DNA of 64,000 bases from WHSP01 sp040905505 (GCA_040905505.1 JBBDRL010000089.1:28607-92606); one strand, 5' to 3'. Numbered from the stretch's first letter, positions 17,451-25,890 are shown. The notes: generated by a model from the letters alone, not told the origin. Numbers and translations: made by a program.

Positions 17451-18425
17451 ATGAGTCGAGCGAACGTCCTGCGATTTCTACTGCTCGCGACCATCTGGGG
17501 CGCGAGCTTTCTGTTCATCGAGGTGTCGCTGCGCGGGTTGAATCCGATGCAGGTGGTCGTGGGCCGCGTGGTCACGGGTGCGGCCGTTCTGCTGGTGCTC
17601 GTCGCCGTAGGTCGCCAGTCACTACCGCGCGGGTGGGCGATATGGGGGCACCTCACCTTGTTGGCGATGACCGCCAACATCATCCCCTTCTTCCTGTTCG
17701 CGTGGGCGCAGGAGCGGGTGACGTCGGGGCTGGCGGGTGTGTTGAACGGATCGACCCCGTTATTCACCCTGGCGATCGCGGTGGCGGCATTGCCGGAGGA
17801 GCGGGCGTCCGCGGGGCGGTTGGGCGGATTGCTCCTGGGGTTTCTCGGGGTCGTGATCGTGGTGGGTCCCTGGGACCAGAACCCGCTGACGAGCTCGGTG
17901 CCGGGGCAGCTCGCGTGCCTCGGGGCGTCGCTCTGCTACGGCATCTCGTTCGTTTACACACGCCGGGTGCTGACGGGTCGGGGTTTCCGTCCGCTCGCGC
18001 TGTCGGCCGGGCAGCTCGGGGCAGCCGGTGCGATCATGCTGGTGATCGCTCCCTGGATCGCTCGCGGCCCGGTGACGTTGAGCGCCCCCGTGCTGGGCAG
18101 CATCGTGACGCTGGGGGCTCTGGGTACTGGCCTGGCCTATCCGCTCTATTATCGACTGATCGTGGAGGCCGGCGCCACCACGGCCTCGCTGGTGACGTAT
18201 CTGACCCCCATCATGGCTGTGTTGCTGGGCGCCGTGGTCCTGGGCGAGCCGGTGACCTGGAACCTGTTCGCGGGCGCGGCGGTGGTGATCCTGGGCGTGG
18301 CGACGGCGGAGGGCCGGCTGGGTCGCCTCGTCAGGGCACCGATGCGGCCAACGGTCGACGCGCCGATGCACCAGCTTCCGCCCGACTCGGGTCGTGACGG
18401 GAGCGGCCCTCAGGAACGTGGGTGA
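17451..18425 (+). CDS. EamA/DMT-family transporter
   Basis: 324 residues from ATG 17451, with about 10 hydrophobic helices in two EamA repeats (residues about 8-140 and 150-290). The signature ATIWGASFLFIEVSL is at the N-terminus and LGEPVTW near residue 270. Drug/metabolite transporter family; the substrate is not predictable. A GAGGGC lies just upstream of the ATG. The frame continues upstream to 17277 but that part is basic and lacks family similarity. Its 3' end overlaps the convergent ClC gene by 16 nt. Confidence 0.88.
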   Translation: MSRANVLRFLLLATIWGASFLFIEVSLRGLNPMQVVVGRVVTGAAVLLVLVAVGRQSLPRGWAIWGHLTLLAMTANIIPFFLFAWAQERVTSGLAGVLNGSTPLFTLAIAVAALPEERASAGRLGGLLLGFLGVVIVVGPWDQNPLTSSVPGQLACLGASLCYGISFVYTRRVLTGRGFRPLALSAGQLGAAGAIMLVIAPWIARGPVTLSAPVLGSIVTLGALGTGLAYPLYYRLIVEAGATTASLVTYLTPIMAVLLGAVVLGEPVTWNLFAGAAVVILGVATAEGRLGRLVRAPMRPTVDAPMHQLPPDSGRDGSGPQERG

Positions 18426-19705
18426 TGTCGGCGGGCCCGTTGCGTTCGAATCAGCGTGACGGGGGTGGTCAGCAGAAAGCTCACGAGGCTGGCGGCGCCG
18501 ATGACCGGGACCATGGAAGTCCCGGAGAGGGTGGTGAGGATGACGGTCGTGCTGACAGGCGTCCGGGTGACGGCCACATTGAGGGCAGCCATCAAGCAGA
18601 GCGTGCTCGTGGCCGTCGGTATGAGGCCAGCGGAAGCGGTCGAGAGGGCCATCCCCACTGCCGCACCGATGAAGAACAGCGGGAAGATGAACCCACCGCG
18701 GAAGCCAGAGTGAAGGGTGATGGCGATCGCGAGGGCCTTGCCGGCGGCGAGGAGAAGGAGGATCCAGATCGCGAATGGGCCGAAGCGATCGGCGATCTCG
18801 GCGCCGCCCAGGAGGAGCGAGCGGGTCTCGAACTCGCCCCAGAAGAGGAGCGACGTCGGGAGATCGGCCGGGAAAGCGGTCGCCAGCAGTCCCAGGCCGG
18901 CGCCGCCAGCGGTCGCCAGGAGCACGGTATGGCGACGGAACCGCTCCAGGACATGCCCGATACCGTGGAAGGTGCCGATGAAGAGCATTCCCAGGGCGGC
19001 CCCAACGGCTCCGAGTGCGGCACCGACAGGTACGGTCCAGAGGGAAGCCTCGGGCAGGACATCGAAAGGATAGAGGACGGGGGGCATCGGTACGAGCAGG
19101 CGAAACACTTCGTAGCCGAGGAACGCCGCGACCAGTGCGGGAATCAGGGCCTCGTAGTATTCCATCCCTCTCCGATGCGGGATCTCGAGCGCGAAGAGGG
19201 CACCACCGAGCGGCGCGCCGAAGAATGCGCCGAGAGCAGCGGCCATCCCGCAGAACGTGAGCGTGCGTACCAGGTGACCATAGAGCCTGAGGCGATCACC
19301 GAGCCAGCTACCCAGGCTGCCGATGATCTGAACGAGCGGTGCCTCCGGTCCGGCGCTGCCGCCGAAGGATATGGACAGTAGCGAAGTGACCACCATGGAC
19401 GGGGTCTGCCGCACGTCGATCCGCCCGCGCCGCATGTGAATGTTGTCCACGACCGCCGCGATCTCGCCTGGAATGCCGATGTATTTCAGGGAGAGTCCGA
19501 CCAGCAGGCCGCCCAGAGCGGTCACGACCCACACCGGTCCGATTCGGGCGGCGACGACCTCCCAGACGAGGAAGAGCCCTCCCTGCAGCAGGTGGTAGTA
19601 CCCCGCCGCCAGAAGTCCTCCCACCAGCCCGATGAGGGCCGACAGCACGATGAGCCAGCGGAAGGAAACGTCGCGAAGCCGGCCGCCCGCTTCGATCCTC
19701 CTCAT
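18410..19705 (-). CDS. ClC-family chloride channel/transporter
   Basis: 431 residues with about 10-12 helices. ClC motifs are present: GGSAGPEAPLVQIIGS in place of GxEGPxxxxG, and GGFIFPLFFIGAAVG for GxFxP. The gating glutamate of the GREGP motif is Ala here (GSAGP), and at the internal proton glutamate (E203 of E. coli ClC) Ile is found (FALEIP). By family knowledge, loss of both glutamates points to passive anion conduction rather than Cl-/H+ exchange. Next upstream gene on the strand is the DUF488 gene, 28 nt away, so they may form an operon. Confidence 0.88.
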   Translation of the reverse strand: MRRIEAGGRLRDVSFRWLIVLSALIGLVGGLLAAGYYHLLQGGLFLVWEVVAARIGPVWVVTALGGLLVGLSLKYIGIPGEIAAVVDNIHMRRGRIDVRQTPSMVVTSLLSISFGGSAGPEAPLVQIIGSLGSWLGDRLRLYGHLVRTLTFCGMAAALGAFFGAPLGGALFALEIPHRRGMEYYEALIPALVAAFLGYEVFRLLVPMPPVLYPFDVLPEASLWTVPVGAALGAVGAALGMLFIGTFHGIGHVLERFRRHTVLLATAGGAGLGLLATAFPADLPTSLLFWGEFETRSLLLGGAEIADRFGPFAIWILLLLAAGKALAIAITLHSGFRGGFIFPLFFIGAAVGMALSTASAGLIPTATSTLCLMAALNVAVTRTPVSTTVILTTLSGTSMVPVIGAASLVSFLLTTPVTLIRTQRARRHHPRS

Positions 19706-19733
19706 CGGCCGGCACCCTCCTGATCTGGCCGCA

Positions 19734-20270
19734 TCACTCGGCTTCGCCGTAGAGGAGTCGGCCGTCTACCACCCTGGCCGGGGAAGTATACGGATGTTCC
19801 CGCGGCGCGCCCCCGTTCATGATGTGCAGGACGCGAACGCCTCGCGCCTTCAGGGCGTCGGCGATCATGGAACGATGACAGCGCCACCAGACTGCTTCGG
19901 AACAGGTGATCGCAGTACGTTCGCCAGCGGCGAGCTGCATGAGCCGCTCGAGCGCCGAGGCGAATTCCGGTGTGTCCATGTAGTCGGCGTAGCCGCGAAA
20001 GGCGGTATGCCGCCAGATGGTATGTGGGGAGTCCGGCTTCGGGGTGCGCCGCCCACCGAGCTCGTCGAACCCGTGGTAAGTGACGCCGGCAGACGAGAGG
20101 GCTTCGGCCAGGGGAGCGGGATTGAAGTGTGGATGCGCGCGGGAGCCCGGATAGCGGCGGACGTCGGCCAGCGCAGTGATCCGCTCCGCTTGCAGTAGCC
20201 CGACGAACTCGTCGATCGAGCGCGACGAGTGTCCGATCGTCCAGATGGCGGTTCCTCCGCTGTCCTGCAC
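19734..20270 (-). CDS. DUF488 family protein
   Basis: 178 residues. Typical DUF488 start WTIGHSSRSIDEFVGLL, then ALADVRRYPGSRAHPHFN, and the conserved CSEAVWWRCHRSMIAD with Cys and His near residues 122-130. The fold is often annotated as a possible DNA repair or nucleotide-binding protein, but no activity is established. It lies just upstream of the ClC gene on the same strand. Confidence 0.88.
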   Translation of the reverse strand: MQDSGGTAIWTIGHSSRSIDEFVGLLQAERITALADVRRYPGSRAHPHFNPAPLAEALSSAGVTYHGFDELGGRRTPKPDSPHTIWRHTAFRGYADYMDTPEFASALERLMQLAAGERTAITCSEAVWWRCHRSMIADALKARGVRVLHIMNGGAPREHPYTSPARVVDGRLLYGEAE

Positions 20271-20387
20271 CTGACCCCCTTCTCACCGTGCGGCACGCCT
20301 CCGATCGAACGAATCGAACGGCGGGGGCGGTGGACTGCAAGGAGCCGACCGCCTGCCGCAGCGGCCAACGGGGCCGGAGAGCCCGCG

Positions 20388-20855
20388 CTACGTAACCGGT
20401 TCCAGAGGTCGGGTCTCGGGAAGGACGCGGCGCCTATGCGCCCCCGTCTTCGGGGCCGGCGCCGGCTCGAGCGTCCGCCAGAGATTGTAGATGAAGAAGG
20501 CGGCTCCGACGGCGCTGATCGCAGCCCCGGAGCGGACCATGATCACGCCCGCCGTCCCCCACATCACCCGTGCGACCCACCCCCCGACCAGGAGCGCGAG
20601 ACCGCTGTTCGCGATCCAGAGGTGGGCTCTGGCCATCCGCCGGCTGTGGAGGGGGTTTCCCGTAAAGCGCGGGATGACATGGTAGGCCACGCCGAAGATC
20701 ATCATGCTGACGAACCCCAGCAGGTTGGCGTGGACGTGAGCCGGCCGGTACACGATCGCCTCGTTCGGCCAGAAGGCCATCGAAACGCCGATCAACACAC
20801 CGGTCCCGAGCCACACCAGGCTTGCCCGGATGAAACGTCGGACGAAAATCTCCAT
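20388..20855 (-). CDS. Short CcoN-like heme-copper-related membrane protein
   Basis: 155 residues, four hydrophobic helices (about 12-30, 42-62, 78-96, 104-125). The segment AHVHANLLGFVSMMIFGVAYHVIPRF resembles the low-spin heme His helix of cbb3-type subunit I (split here: AHVHANLL, GVAYHVIPRF), but the protein is only a third of the size and has no Cu site. Similar short proteins occur beside denitrification genes. It may bind heme or act as an assembly or NO-related membrane protein. A second one lies at 41185-41640. Confidence 0.65.
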   Translation of the reverse strand: MEIFVRRFIRASLVWLGTGVLIGVSMAFWPNEAIVYRPAHVHANLLGFVSMMIFGVAYHVIPRFTGNPLHSRRMARAHLWIANSGLALLVGGWVARVMWGTAGVIMVRSGAAISAVGAAFFIYNLWRTLEPAPAPKTGAHRRRVLPETRPLEPVT

Positions 20856-20903
20856 ATCTCCCCTGCTATCGCGGTTGCCACCCTATGGGTTCCGGGCACG
20901 CTC

Positions 20904-21296
20904 TCAAGCGGCGTGGTGCGGTACGGCCATTCGCTCCGGCTCCTCCACGCTCGCCGGCAGGGCGACGCCGGTGAAGCTTTCGACGGCAGCGGCGTGTGTC
21001 ACCTTCACGCCCCGACGCTCGACCGTCTGCTTCACGTCGGTCGCGCGGGCGAGTGTGATCAGAAACGCCGTGAGCATCTGAGGCGCGCGCGAGGCCGAAC
21101 CCCGCACCCAGCTTCCGCCACTCTGCGGCATGGCCGCCAATACGATCTCCCCCGCTTCCATGTGCAGCCGCAGATAACCGGGCTCCGACTCCACCGTGAA
21201 GGCGGCGGAGGGGGTTCCCGCGAGGGCGAAGAAGCAGCGAGCGCGGTCGATCACTTTCTGTGGTTGTAGCTCCGTCCAGATCTCGTGGATGGTCAT
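20904..21296 (-). CDS. Hypothetical protein, 130 aa
   Basis: 130 residues from the ATG at 21296, preceded by GGAGGAG at ideal distance; the frame runs further upstream but that part has no support. Contains ARCFFALAGTPSAAFTVESE and YLRLHMEAGEIVLAA, suggesting an alpha/beta soluble domain. No family recognised. It starts 97 bp from a TGTGA-N6-TCACA palindrome (21393-21408), and is next to the CcoN-like gene, so it is probably part of the nitrogen-oxide regulon. Confidence 0.6.
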   Translation of the reverse strand: MTIHEIWTELQPQKVIDRARCFFALAGTPSAAFTVESEPGYLRLHMEAGEIVLAAMPQSGGSWVRGSASRAPQMLTAFLITLARATDVKQTVERRGVKVTHAAAVESFTGVALPASVEEPERMAVPHHAA

Positions 21297-21392
21297 GTCT
21301 CCTCCTTCGGCTCGGGTTCGAGCGATCAGCGCGCCGGGAAAGCCGGCCCTCGACGACGCAGAACCAAGATGCCTAATCGTGCGGCCGCGCTC

Positions 21393-21408
21393 TGTGATGG
21401 ATGTCACA
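21393..21408. promoter_or_regulatory. CRP/FNR-type box 1 (TGTGAT-GGAT-GTCACA)
   Basis: Perfect TGTGA-N6-TCACA palindrome between the divergent genes at 21296 (minus) and 21537 (plus). One of five such sites in the window, all in the nitrogen-oxide region. Likely target of the CRP/FNR regulator at 40001-40690. Confidence 0.65.
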
Positions 21409-21461
21409 GCCGGATGCAGGCGGGGCGGTTATCGTCGAGGAGACGGATTCAGGAGGGGATC

Positions 21462-21510
21462 AGGATTCGGGATTCGGGATTCAGGATTCAGGATTCAGGA
21501 TTCAGGATTC
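21462..21510. repeat. Seven tandem 7-bp repeats (RGGATTC)
   Basis: Seven head-to-tail copies: AGGATTC, GGGATTC twice, then AGGATTC four times. It ends 26 bp before the ATG of the DUF542 gene at 21537, in the space between the CRP-type box and the ribosome site. Contraction or expansion could change promoter-to-start distance by 7 bp. Confidence 0.85.
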
Positions 21511-21536
21511 ACGGACGTGAACCAAGGGAGACTGCG

Positions 21537-21746
21537 ATGAGTTCGATACAAACGGGGTTCGATCCGGGCGTTTCGGTCAATCAGGTGATCCGCGAACATC
21601 CGGGGACGGTGGAGGTTTTCAACCGATTCGGCATCGATTCGTGCTGCGGGGGGGCGGCGGGAATGCGAGACGCGGCGCTGCGGGACGGGGCGGACCCGGA
21701 AGCGTTGCTCGCGGCCGTCCGGTCGGCGATCGAGGCCGCGTCGTGA
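21537..21746 (+). CDS. DUF542 / ScdA N-terminal domain protein
   Basis: 69 residues, a stand-alone DUF542 domain: VSVNQVIREHPGTVEVFNRFG followed by IDSCCGG. In ScdA/YtfE (RIC) proteins this domain sits before the di-iron hemerythrin domain that repairs iron-sulfur clusters damaged by NO or peroxide; that second domain is missing here. AGGGAG precedes the ATG. It is downstream of a CRP-type box and overlaps the next gene as GTGA, so it heads a small operon. A role in NO stress is likely by family and context. Confidence 0.82.
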   Translation: MSSIQTGFDPGVSVNQVIREHPGTVEVFNRFGIDSCCGGAAGMRDAALRDGADPEALLAAVRSAIEAAS

Positions 21747-22057
21747 TCGTCCTCTCGAACGGGGGGCCGCCGGCCCGCCCCGATCGCCCTGCGACGGAGC
21801 TGCTCCACGACGATCCGAACGCTCGGGTCGTATGCTTCCGGGTCGAACCGGGTCAGGCCGTCGCTCCGCATACGAGCGACTCGACGGTGCTGATCCAGGT
21901 GATCGAGGGCGCTGGAGTCTTTCATGGAGAAGGGAGCAGCGCGGAACTGTCGGCGGGCGGCACGGCCGTCTATGCACCCGGAGAGGTGCATTCGATGGAG
22001 CCGGCTGGGAACGGCACGTTGCGCTTCCTGGCGATCATCACGCCTCGGCCCGCCTGA
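21743..22057 (+). CDS. Small cupin-domain protein
   Basis: 104 residues from GTG 21743, which overlaps the DUF542 stop (GTGA). Cupin pattern: VAPHTSDSTVLIQVIEGAG with GxxxxxHxH-like motif reduced to one His, and YAPGEVHSMEPAG supplying the second motif His. A possible metal site would be incomplete, His being present at two positions. Co-translated with the DUF542 protein. A second cupin of similar size lies at 25534-25890. Confidence 0.75.
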   Translation: MIVLSNGGPPARPDRPATELLHDDPNARVVCFRVEPGQAVAPHTSDSTVLIQVIEGAGVFHGEGSSAELSAGGTAVYAPGEVHSMEPAGNGTLRFLAIITPRPA

Positions 22058-22100
22058 ATCACAGATCGTGATCTGACGCGCGGGAAACCGCGCCCTCGGA

Positions 22101-22412
22101 TCAGTCCGGAAGGGTGACGAAAACACCGCCGTCCGCGTCCACGCGGACGGGGAACGTGACGAGGGGCCGGGTGGCCGGGAGCGCCCGCACTCGACCACTT
22201 CCCACCTCATACCGCGCGCCGTGCCACGGGCATTCGAGTATGCCGTCCTCGACTTCGCCCCCATCCAGCGGGAGATCCTCGTGCGTGCAGATGCCGTCCA
22301 GCGCATAGATCTCGCCCTCGACATCGCACAGGACGATCTCACGGCCGGCAACCGTGAATGCGCGCGCTTCTGTCGCCGAAACTGCTGACCTCCGCGTCAC
22401 TCGGACCTCCAT
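22101..22412 (-). CDS. Rieske [2Fe-2S] ferredoxin-like protein
   Basis: 103 residues from ATG 22412, chosen because AAGAGG precedes it; ATG 22436 is the alternative. Rieske cluster ligands CTH (ICTHEDLPL) near residue 41 and CPWHG near residue 60. Small soluble Rieske proteins of this size serve as ferredoxins of oxygenases or as NirD-like subunits. No partner oxygenase or NirB is in the window. It is divergent from the NnrS-like operon and shares an intergenic CRP-type box. Confidence 0.85.
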   Translation of the reverse strand: MEVRVTRRSAVSATEARAFTVAGREIVLCDVEGEIYALDGICTHEDLPLDGGEVEDGILECPWHGARYEVGSGRVRALPATRPLVTFPVRVDADGGVFVTLPD

Positions 22413-22734
22413 CGGACCTCTTCGGTAACGGCGCATCAGGAAAATCGGCGGTGGTGATCACCGCCAGCATCACCTTCGACAATCCGGCTCGAGGGACGGC
22501 GCCGGGCCTGGCGTGTCGCGGCCGCCGCAGCCGCTGTGTGCGCGACGCGCCGGACGCCGAAACATCGTCGCACCCGGCGGCTCCGGGTTCAAGTATCAGA
22601 CCTTTGGGCCCGCCGGCCGCCCATTGGCGTCAGAACTGGCACGTCTGCGCTCGCCCCCAGTCATCCGAGCCGATTCGCCTCGACACGTGACATTCGTCAC
22701 AGCAAGGCATCCCTCGGGGGGCGACTTTTCTTCC
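22413..22734. other. Divergent intergenic region with CRP-type box
   Basis: About 320 bp between the Rieske gene and the NnrS-like operon. Contains CRP-type box 2 at 22686-22701, 33 bp before the ATG at 22735. Frames that cross it are basic and Pro/Arg-rich and look non-coding. Confidence 0.5.
22686..22701. promoter_or_regulatory. CRP/FNR-type box 2 (CGTGAC-ATTC-GTCACA)
   Basis: CGTGA-N6-TCACA, one mismatch to the perfect palindrome in the left arm. It lies 33 bp before the first start codon of the operon encoding the NnrS-like protein, near where a promoter would be. Confidence 0.55.
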
Positions 22735-22869
22735 ATGAACATTCAGAATCGCCTGACCGAGGCACGAGTTCGGAGCGTACTGCAGGAGGTCCGCTATCCG
22801 GGACGCGACCGGGACTTCGTTTCGTTCGGCATGCTGCGAGGGGCCTGGCTGGCAAAGGTGGGGCGATGA
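22735..22869 (+). CDS. 44-aa protein resembling the start of a MIP18/DUF59 domain
   Basis: 44 residues: MNIQNRLTEARVRSVLQEV then RYPGRDRDFVSFGML. This matches the first helix and strand of the MIP18 (DUF59) domain at the start of Mrp/ApbC proteins, where RYPG..RDIVSFG is typical; the rest of the domain is absent. It ends in ATGA shared with the NnrS-like start at 22866, so it could serve as a leader for coupled translation or be a fragment of an mrp gene. A complete DUF59 protein is encoded two genes later. Confidence 0.5.
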   Translation: MNIQNRLTEARVRSVLQEVRYPGRDRDFVSFGMLRGAWLAKVGR

Positions 22870-24212
22870 TCACGCATGTCCGTCCGAACGCCCCAGCGAG
22901 CACCGGCGGGTCGAACACGTCGCCACCGCCGCCGTCCATGGCGCCTGCGTTCGCCGGCCCCGGGCTCGTCAGCAGGAGCGCGCCCCCGTTGCTGCTGCCC
23001 GCTGAGCACTTCGCGGCCGCTCTCGTCTTCCTACTCCTCGGTTCGGGCGGCCTCGTCTGGGTCGCGCCGGATCTCGCCAATGGCTCGTTCTCGGTGTCGC
23101 GCGTCGTGGCCGTCACGCACCTCTTCACGCTCGGTTGGATCACCACGACGATCATGGGCGCGCTCTACCAGTTCCTCCCGGTCGCGCTCCAGGTGCCGGT
23201 CCGCTCCGAGCGCGTCGCACTCGCGACGTTCGCCGTGTACGCTCCGGGCCTCACCCTCTTCGTCGGCGGGATGGCCGCCGGTCACCATCCGTCCGTCATG
23301 GCGGGCGCGGTGCTCTTCGGGAGCGGGCTGATCCTCTTCGTCGGGAATCTCGCGGCTACGCTTTGTCGCGCGCCCGACCGGAACCTCACGTGGTGGGCGC
23401 TAGTCGGGGCCGCCGCGTCGCTCCTGGTGACGGTGCTGCTCGGCGTCGCGCTCTCGGGCAATCTCGGCTGGGGGTACCTCGGCGCCCATCGCCTGCTCGC
23501 GCTCGGCGTGCACATCCACGTCGCCGTGGCGGGATGGGTGATGCTGGTGGTCGTCGGTGTCGCGCACCGCCTGCTGCCGATGTTCCTGCTCTCGCACGGC
23601 GCCCCCGAGTGGCCGGGCCGGGCGGCGGCGGGACTCATCGGCAGTGGGGTCCTGGCGCTCGTCACCCTCCATCACTTGCTCACGCCCCTCCTCCTCTGGC
23701 CCATCGCGCTTCTGATCGCCAGCGGATTCGTCGCCTTCCTGGCCCAGGCGGCCTTCTATTTCCGCCACCGGAAAAAGCCGGCCCTGGATCCGGGCATGAG
23801 GCTCGCCGCGGTCGCGCTCGGATTCATCGCCCTCGCACTCGTCCTCGCCCCCTTCTTCCTGACGTCGGGAGCCGCCGCACCGCGCGTCGCCACCGCGTAC
23901 GTGACCGCACTCGTGCTCGGCGGGTTCTCCCTCTTCGTCGCCGGGCACTACTACAAGATCGTCCCCTTCCTCGTCTGGTTCCATCGCTTCGGGCCGCTGG
24001 TAGGGAAGCAGGCCGTGCCGAAGGTCGCGGACCTCTACGATCCGCGCATCGGAAACGCCGCGGTAGCGCTACTCGGGGTCGGCGCGCTCGGACTGGTGCT
24101 CGCCACGCTCACGGGGACCGTCGTCGCCGCCCGTCCCGCCGCAGCCCTCTTCGCAGCCGGTGCGGCTCTCGTTGCGATACAGATGCTTACGATCTCTCGA
24201 AGGAGGCCATGA
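22866..24212 (+). CDS. NnrS-like multi-helix membrane protein
   Basis: 448 residues with 12 predicted helices after a Pro-rich N-terminal 45 residues. His residues sit inside helices: AVTHLFTLGWITTTIMGALY, LGVHIHVAVAGWVML, GVAHRLLPMFLLSHG and AGHYYKIVPFLVWFHR. That matches the NnrS/heme-copper-like group linked to NO stress tolerance. It is co-translated with the 44-aa frame before it and overlaps the MIP18 gene after it (ATGA). Context (CRP-type box, NO genes around) supports a role in NO defence; it may bind heme. It is diverged from classical NnrS, so the name is tentative. Confidence 0.68.
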   Translation: MITHVRPNAPASTGGSNTSPPPPSMAPAFAGPGLVSRSAPPLLLPAEHFAAALVFLLLGSGGLVWVAPDLANGSFSVSRVVAVTHLFTLGWITTTIMGALYQFLPVALQVPVRSERVALATFAVYAPGLTLFVGGMAAGHHPSVMAGAVLFGSGLILFVGNLAATLCRAPDRNLTWWALVGAAASLLVTVLLGVALSGNLGWGYLGAHRLLALGVHIHVAVAGWVMLVVVGVAHRLLPMFLLSHGAPEWPGRAAAGLIGSGVLALVTLHHLLTPLLLWPIALLIASGFVAFLAQAAFYFRHRKKPALDPGMRLAAVALGFIALALVLAPFFLTSGAAAPRVATAYVTALVLGGFSLFVAGHYYKIVPFLVWFHRFGPLVGKQAVPKVADLYDPRIGNAAVALLGVGALGLVLATLTGTVVAARPAAALFAAGAALVAIQMLTISRRRP

Positions 24213-24580
24213 TGATCCACGCCTCGGATGATTTTCTCGCCGCGGCCGCCGAACTCGACCAGCCTGAGTCTCCCGCCGCACCAGCGGATGCCGTGGCCAC
24301 CATCGATGCGGCGCTGGTCTGGCGCGCCCTCTCGACCGTCATCGACCCGGAGATCGGACTCGATCTGGTCACGCTCGGGCTCATCTACGAAGTCGGCGCA
24401 TGTGACGCCGCGGTCCGCGTGACCTTCAGCCTGACCACCCCCGGTTGCCCCATGGAAGAGATGATCACGGGGGGCATCATCCACGCCGTCTCGGCGGTGC
24501 CTGGCGTACAGGAGGTGATCCCCGACCTCGTCTGGGAGCCGCGGTGGCACCCGGGGATGATCGAGGAGGGGGCATGGTGA
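24209..24580 (+). CDS. MIP18/DUF59 (PaaD-like) iron-sulfur assembly protein
   Basis: 123 residues with a disordered first 30. MIP18 domain: VWRALSTVIDPEIGLDLVTLGLIYEV, FSLTTPGCPMEEMI and LVWEPRWHPGM. The TPGCP Cys is the conserved active-site-like residue of the SufT/PaaD/MIP18 group that helps deliver Fe-S clusters. AAGGAGG precedes the ATG, which overlaps the upstream stop. With SufS downstream and DUF542 upstream, this points to Fe-S repair during NO exposure. Confidence 0.88.
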   Translation: MMIHASDDFLAAAAELDQPESPAAPADAVATIDAALVWRALSTVIDPEIGLDLVTLGLIYEVGACDAAVRVTFSLTTPGCPMEEMITGGIIHAVSAVPGVQEVIPDLVWEPRWHPGMIEEGAW

Positions 24581-25458
24581 TCCGCCGCGACGATCGGGTG
24601 GCCGATGTGATCAGTCGGAACGGCGGCGTTCTCGAGGCTCTCGTCGCTGCCTCTCCCATCTTTCAACGCCTCCGGAACCCGCTGATGAGGCGGACGATGG
24701 GACGCCTTGCTACGATCGAGCAGGCCGCCCGCGTCGCGGGACTCGACCCCGATGAGTTGGTGAGTCGATTGAATGGCGTCATGGGCGGCAGCGGTGCCGC
24801 TCAGTGCCAGGATGACCTGCATGCCGACGAACTGGACAAGGAGGACGATGTGACGCGTACCGATGGCCGGCTACCGACCGCACTCGCGGCGATGGGCGAA
24901 GAGCGGATCCTGGACCTGGACGTGCGCGAGAACCTTCGCAACGGAGAGGAACCCTTCAGCCGCATCATGGCCGCCCGGCGTGAGGTACCGTCGGGTGGCG
25001 TGCTGCGCCTGCGGGCGATCTTCGAGCCGGTGCCCCTCTACGCCGTCATGGCCAAGCAGGGCTTCGCCCACTGGACGGAGACGTTCGCCGACGACGACTG
25101 GCGCGTCTGGTTCTATCCGGCCTCACCGGCGGGCTCCTCATCCGGTCCGGCCACGGCCGGGCACGCGACTTCGGCCGCGAACGATCCCGGCGCGGCGGGG
25201 GCGGTAGGCACCGATGGGGAGGGGGAACGGGATGGCGACGTCGTCATCCTCGATGTCCGCGGCATGGAGCCACCCGAGCCGATGGTCCACACGCTGGCGG
25301 CGCTCGAGAATCTGCCCGCCGGCCACACGCTCCTTCAGATCAACCAGCGCGTTCCGCAGTTCCTGCTGCCGAAGTTGGAGGAGCTCGGGTTCGCTCACGA
25401 GATCAGGGAGCAGACCAGCGACCTCGTTCGCGTGTTTATCCGGCGCCGCGACCACTGA
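24574..25458 (+). CDS. DUF1858 plus double DUF2249 protein
   Basis: 294 residues from ATG 24574, overlapping the MIP18 stop. N-terminal part (about 1-75) resembles DUF1858 (VADVISRNGGVLEALVAASPIF and a segment with the helix pattern). Two DUF2249 domains follow: about 110-180 (ILDLDVREN, LRLRAIFEPVPLYAVM) and about 220-292 (VVILDVRGMEPPEPM, LLQINQRVPQFLLPKL), separated by a low-complexity Ala/Gly linker. DUF2249 has a SirA/TusA-like fold; no reaction is known. Together with the DUF2249 genes at 38.6 and 39.6 kb it suggests a shared role in this regulon. Confidence 0.8.
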   Translation: MVIRRDDRVADVISRNGGVLEALVAASPIFQRLRNPLMRRTMGRLATIEQAARVAGLDPDELVSRLNGVMGGSGAAQCQDDLHADELDKEDDVTRTDGRLPTALAAMGEERILDLDVRENLRNGEEPFSRIMAARREVPSGGVLRLRAIFEPVPLYAVMAKQGFAHWTETFADDDWRVWFYPASPAGSSSGPATAGHATSAANDPGAAGAVGTDGEGERDGDVVILDVRGMEPPEPMVHTLAALENLPAGHTLLQINQRVPQFLLPKLEELGFAHEIREQTSDLVRVFIRRRDH

Positions 25459-25533
25459 TTCGTAAACTCACGATCCTTGCACGGGATCTTCGCTTCGATC
25501 GCCGCCGCGACGCCCAGCCCGAGAGGAGCCTCT

Positions 25534-25890
25534 ATGCCATCCATCGATCGCCCGCTGAATAGCGAACTCCTTCACTTTCGCTTCGAGGACGAGCTCGCCC
25601 GCTTGAAGGACCCTGAATCCGCGACCGACCGCCGCACCGGCCGCACCCTGGTGAAGGGGGACCGCCTCCGCGTCGTTCTCGTCACACTCGGCGCGGGAGG
25701 GCGCATCGCGGAGCACGAGTCGGCCGGACGAATCACCATTCAGCCGATCTCGGGTACGATCCGCTTCGAGGCCGGCGACGAGGTGCGCAACGTCGCGACC
25801 GGCGAGCTCCTGTCGGTGGATGGCGGGGTCCGGCACGCGGTCGAGTCCTCCGGGGGCGCTGCCTTCCTGCTGACCATCGCCCGCCCCTGA
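25534..25890 (+). CDS. Cupin-domain protein
   Basis: 118 residues from ATG 25534 with GAGAGGAG upstream; the frame is open further but that part is not conserved-looking. Cupin motif one VLVTLGAGGRIAEHESAGRITIQPISG and motif two LLSVDGGVRHAVESSG. One His per motif. It lies 75 nt after the DUF2249 gene, probably in the same operon. The function cannot be assigned. Confidence 0.78.
   Translation: MPSIDRPLNSELLHFRFEDELARLKDPESATDRRTGRTLVKGDRLRVVLVTLGAGGRIAEHESAGRITIQPISGTIRFEAGDEVRNVATGELLSVDGGVRHAVESSGGAAFLLTIARP

Noticed and set aside
22062..22075. CAGATC-GT-GATCTG hairpin between cupin and Rieske genes as a terminator
   Set aside because: Only a 6-bp stem with a 2-nt loop and no T-run; too weak to call.
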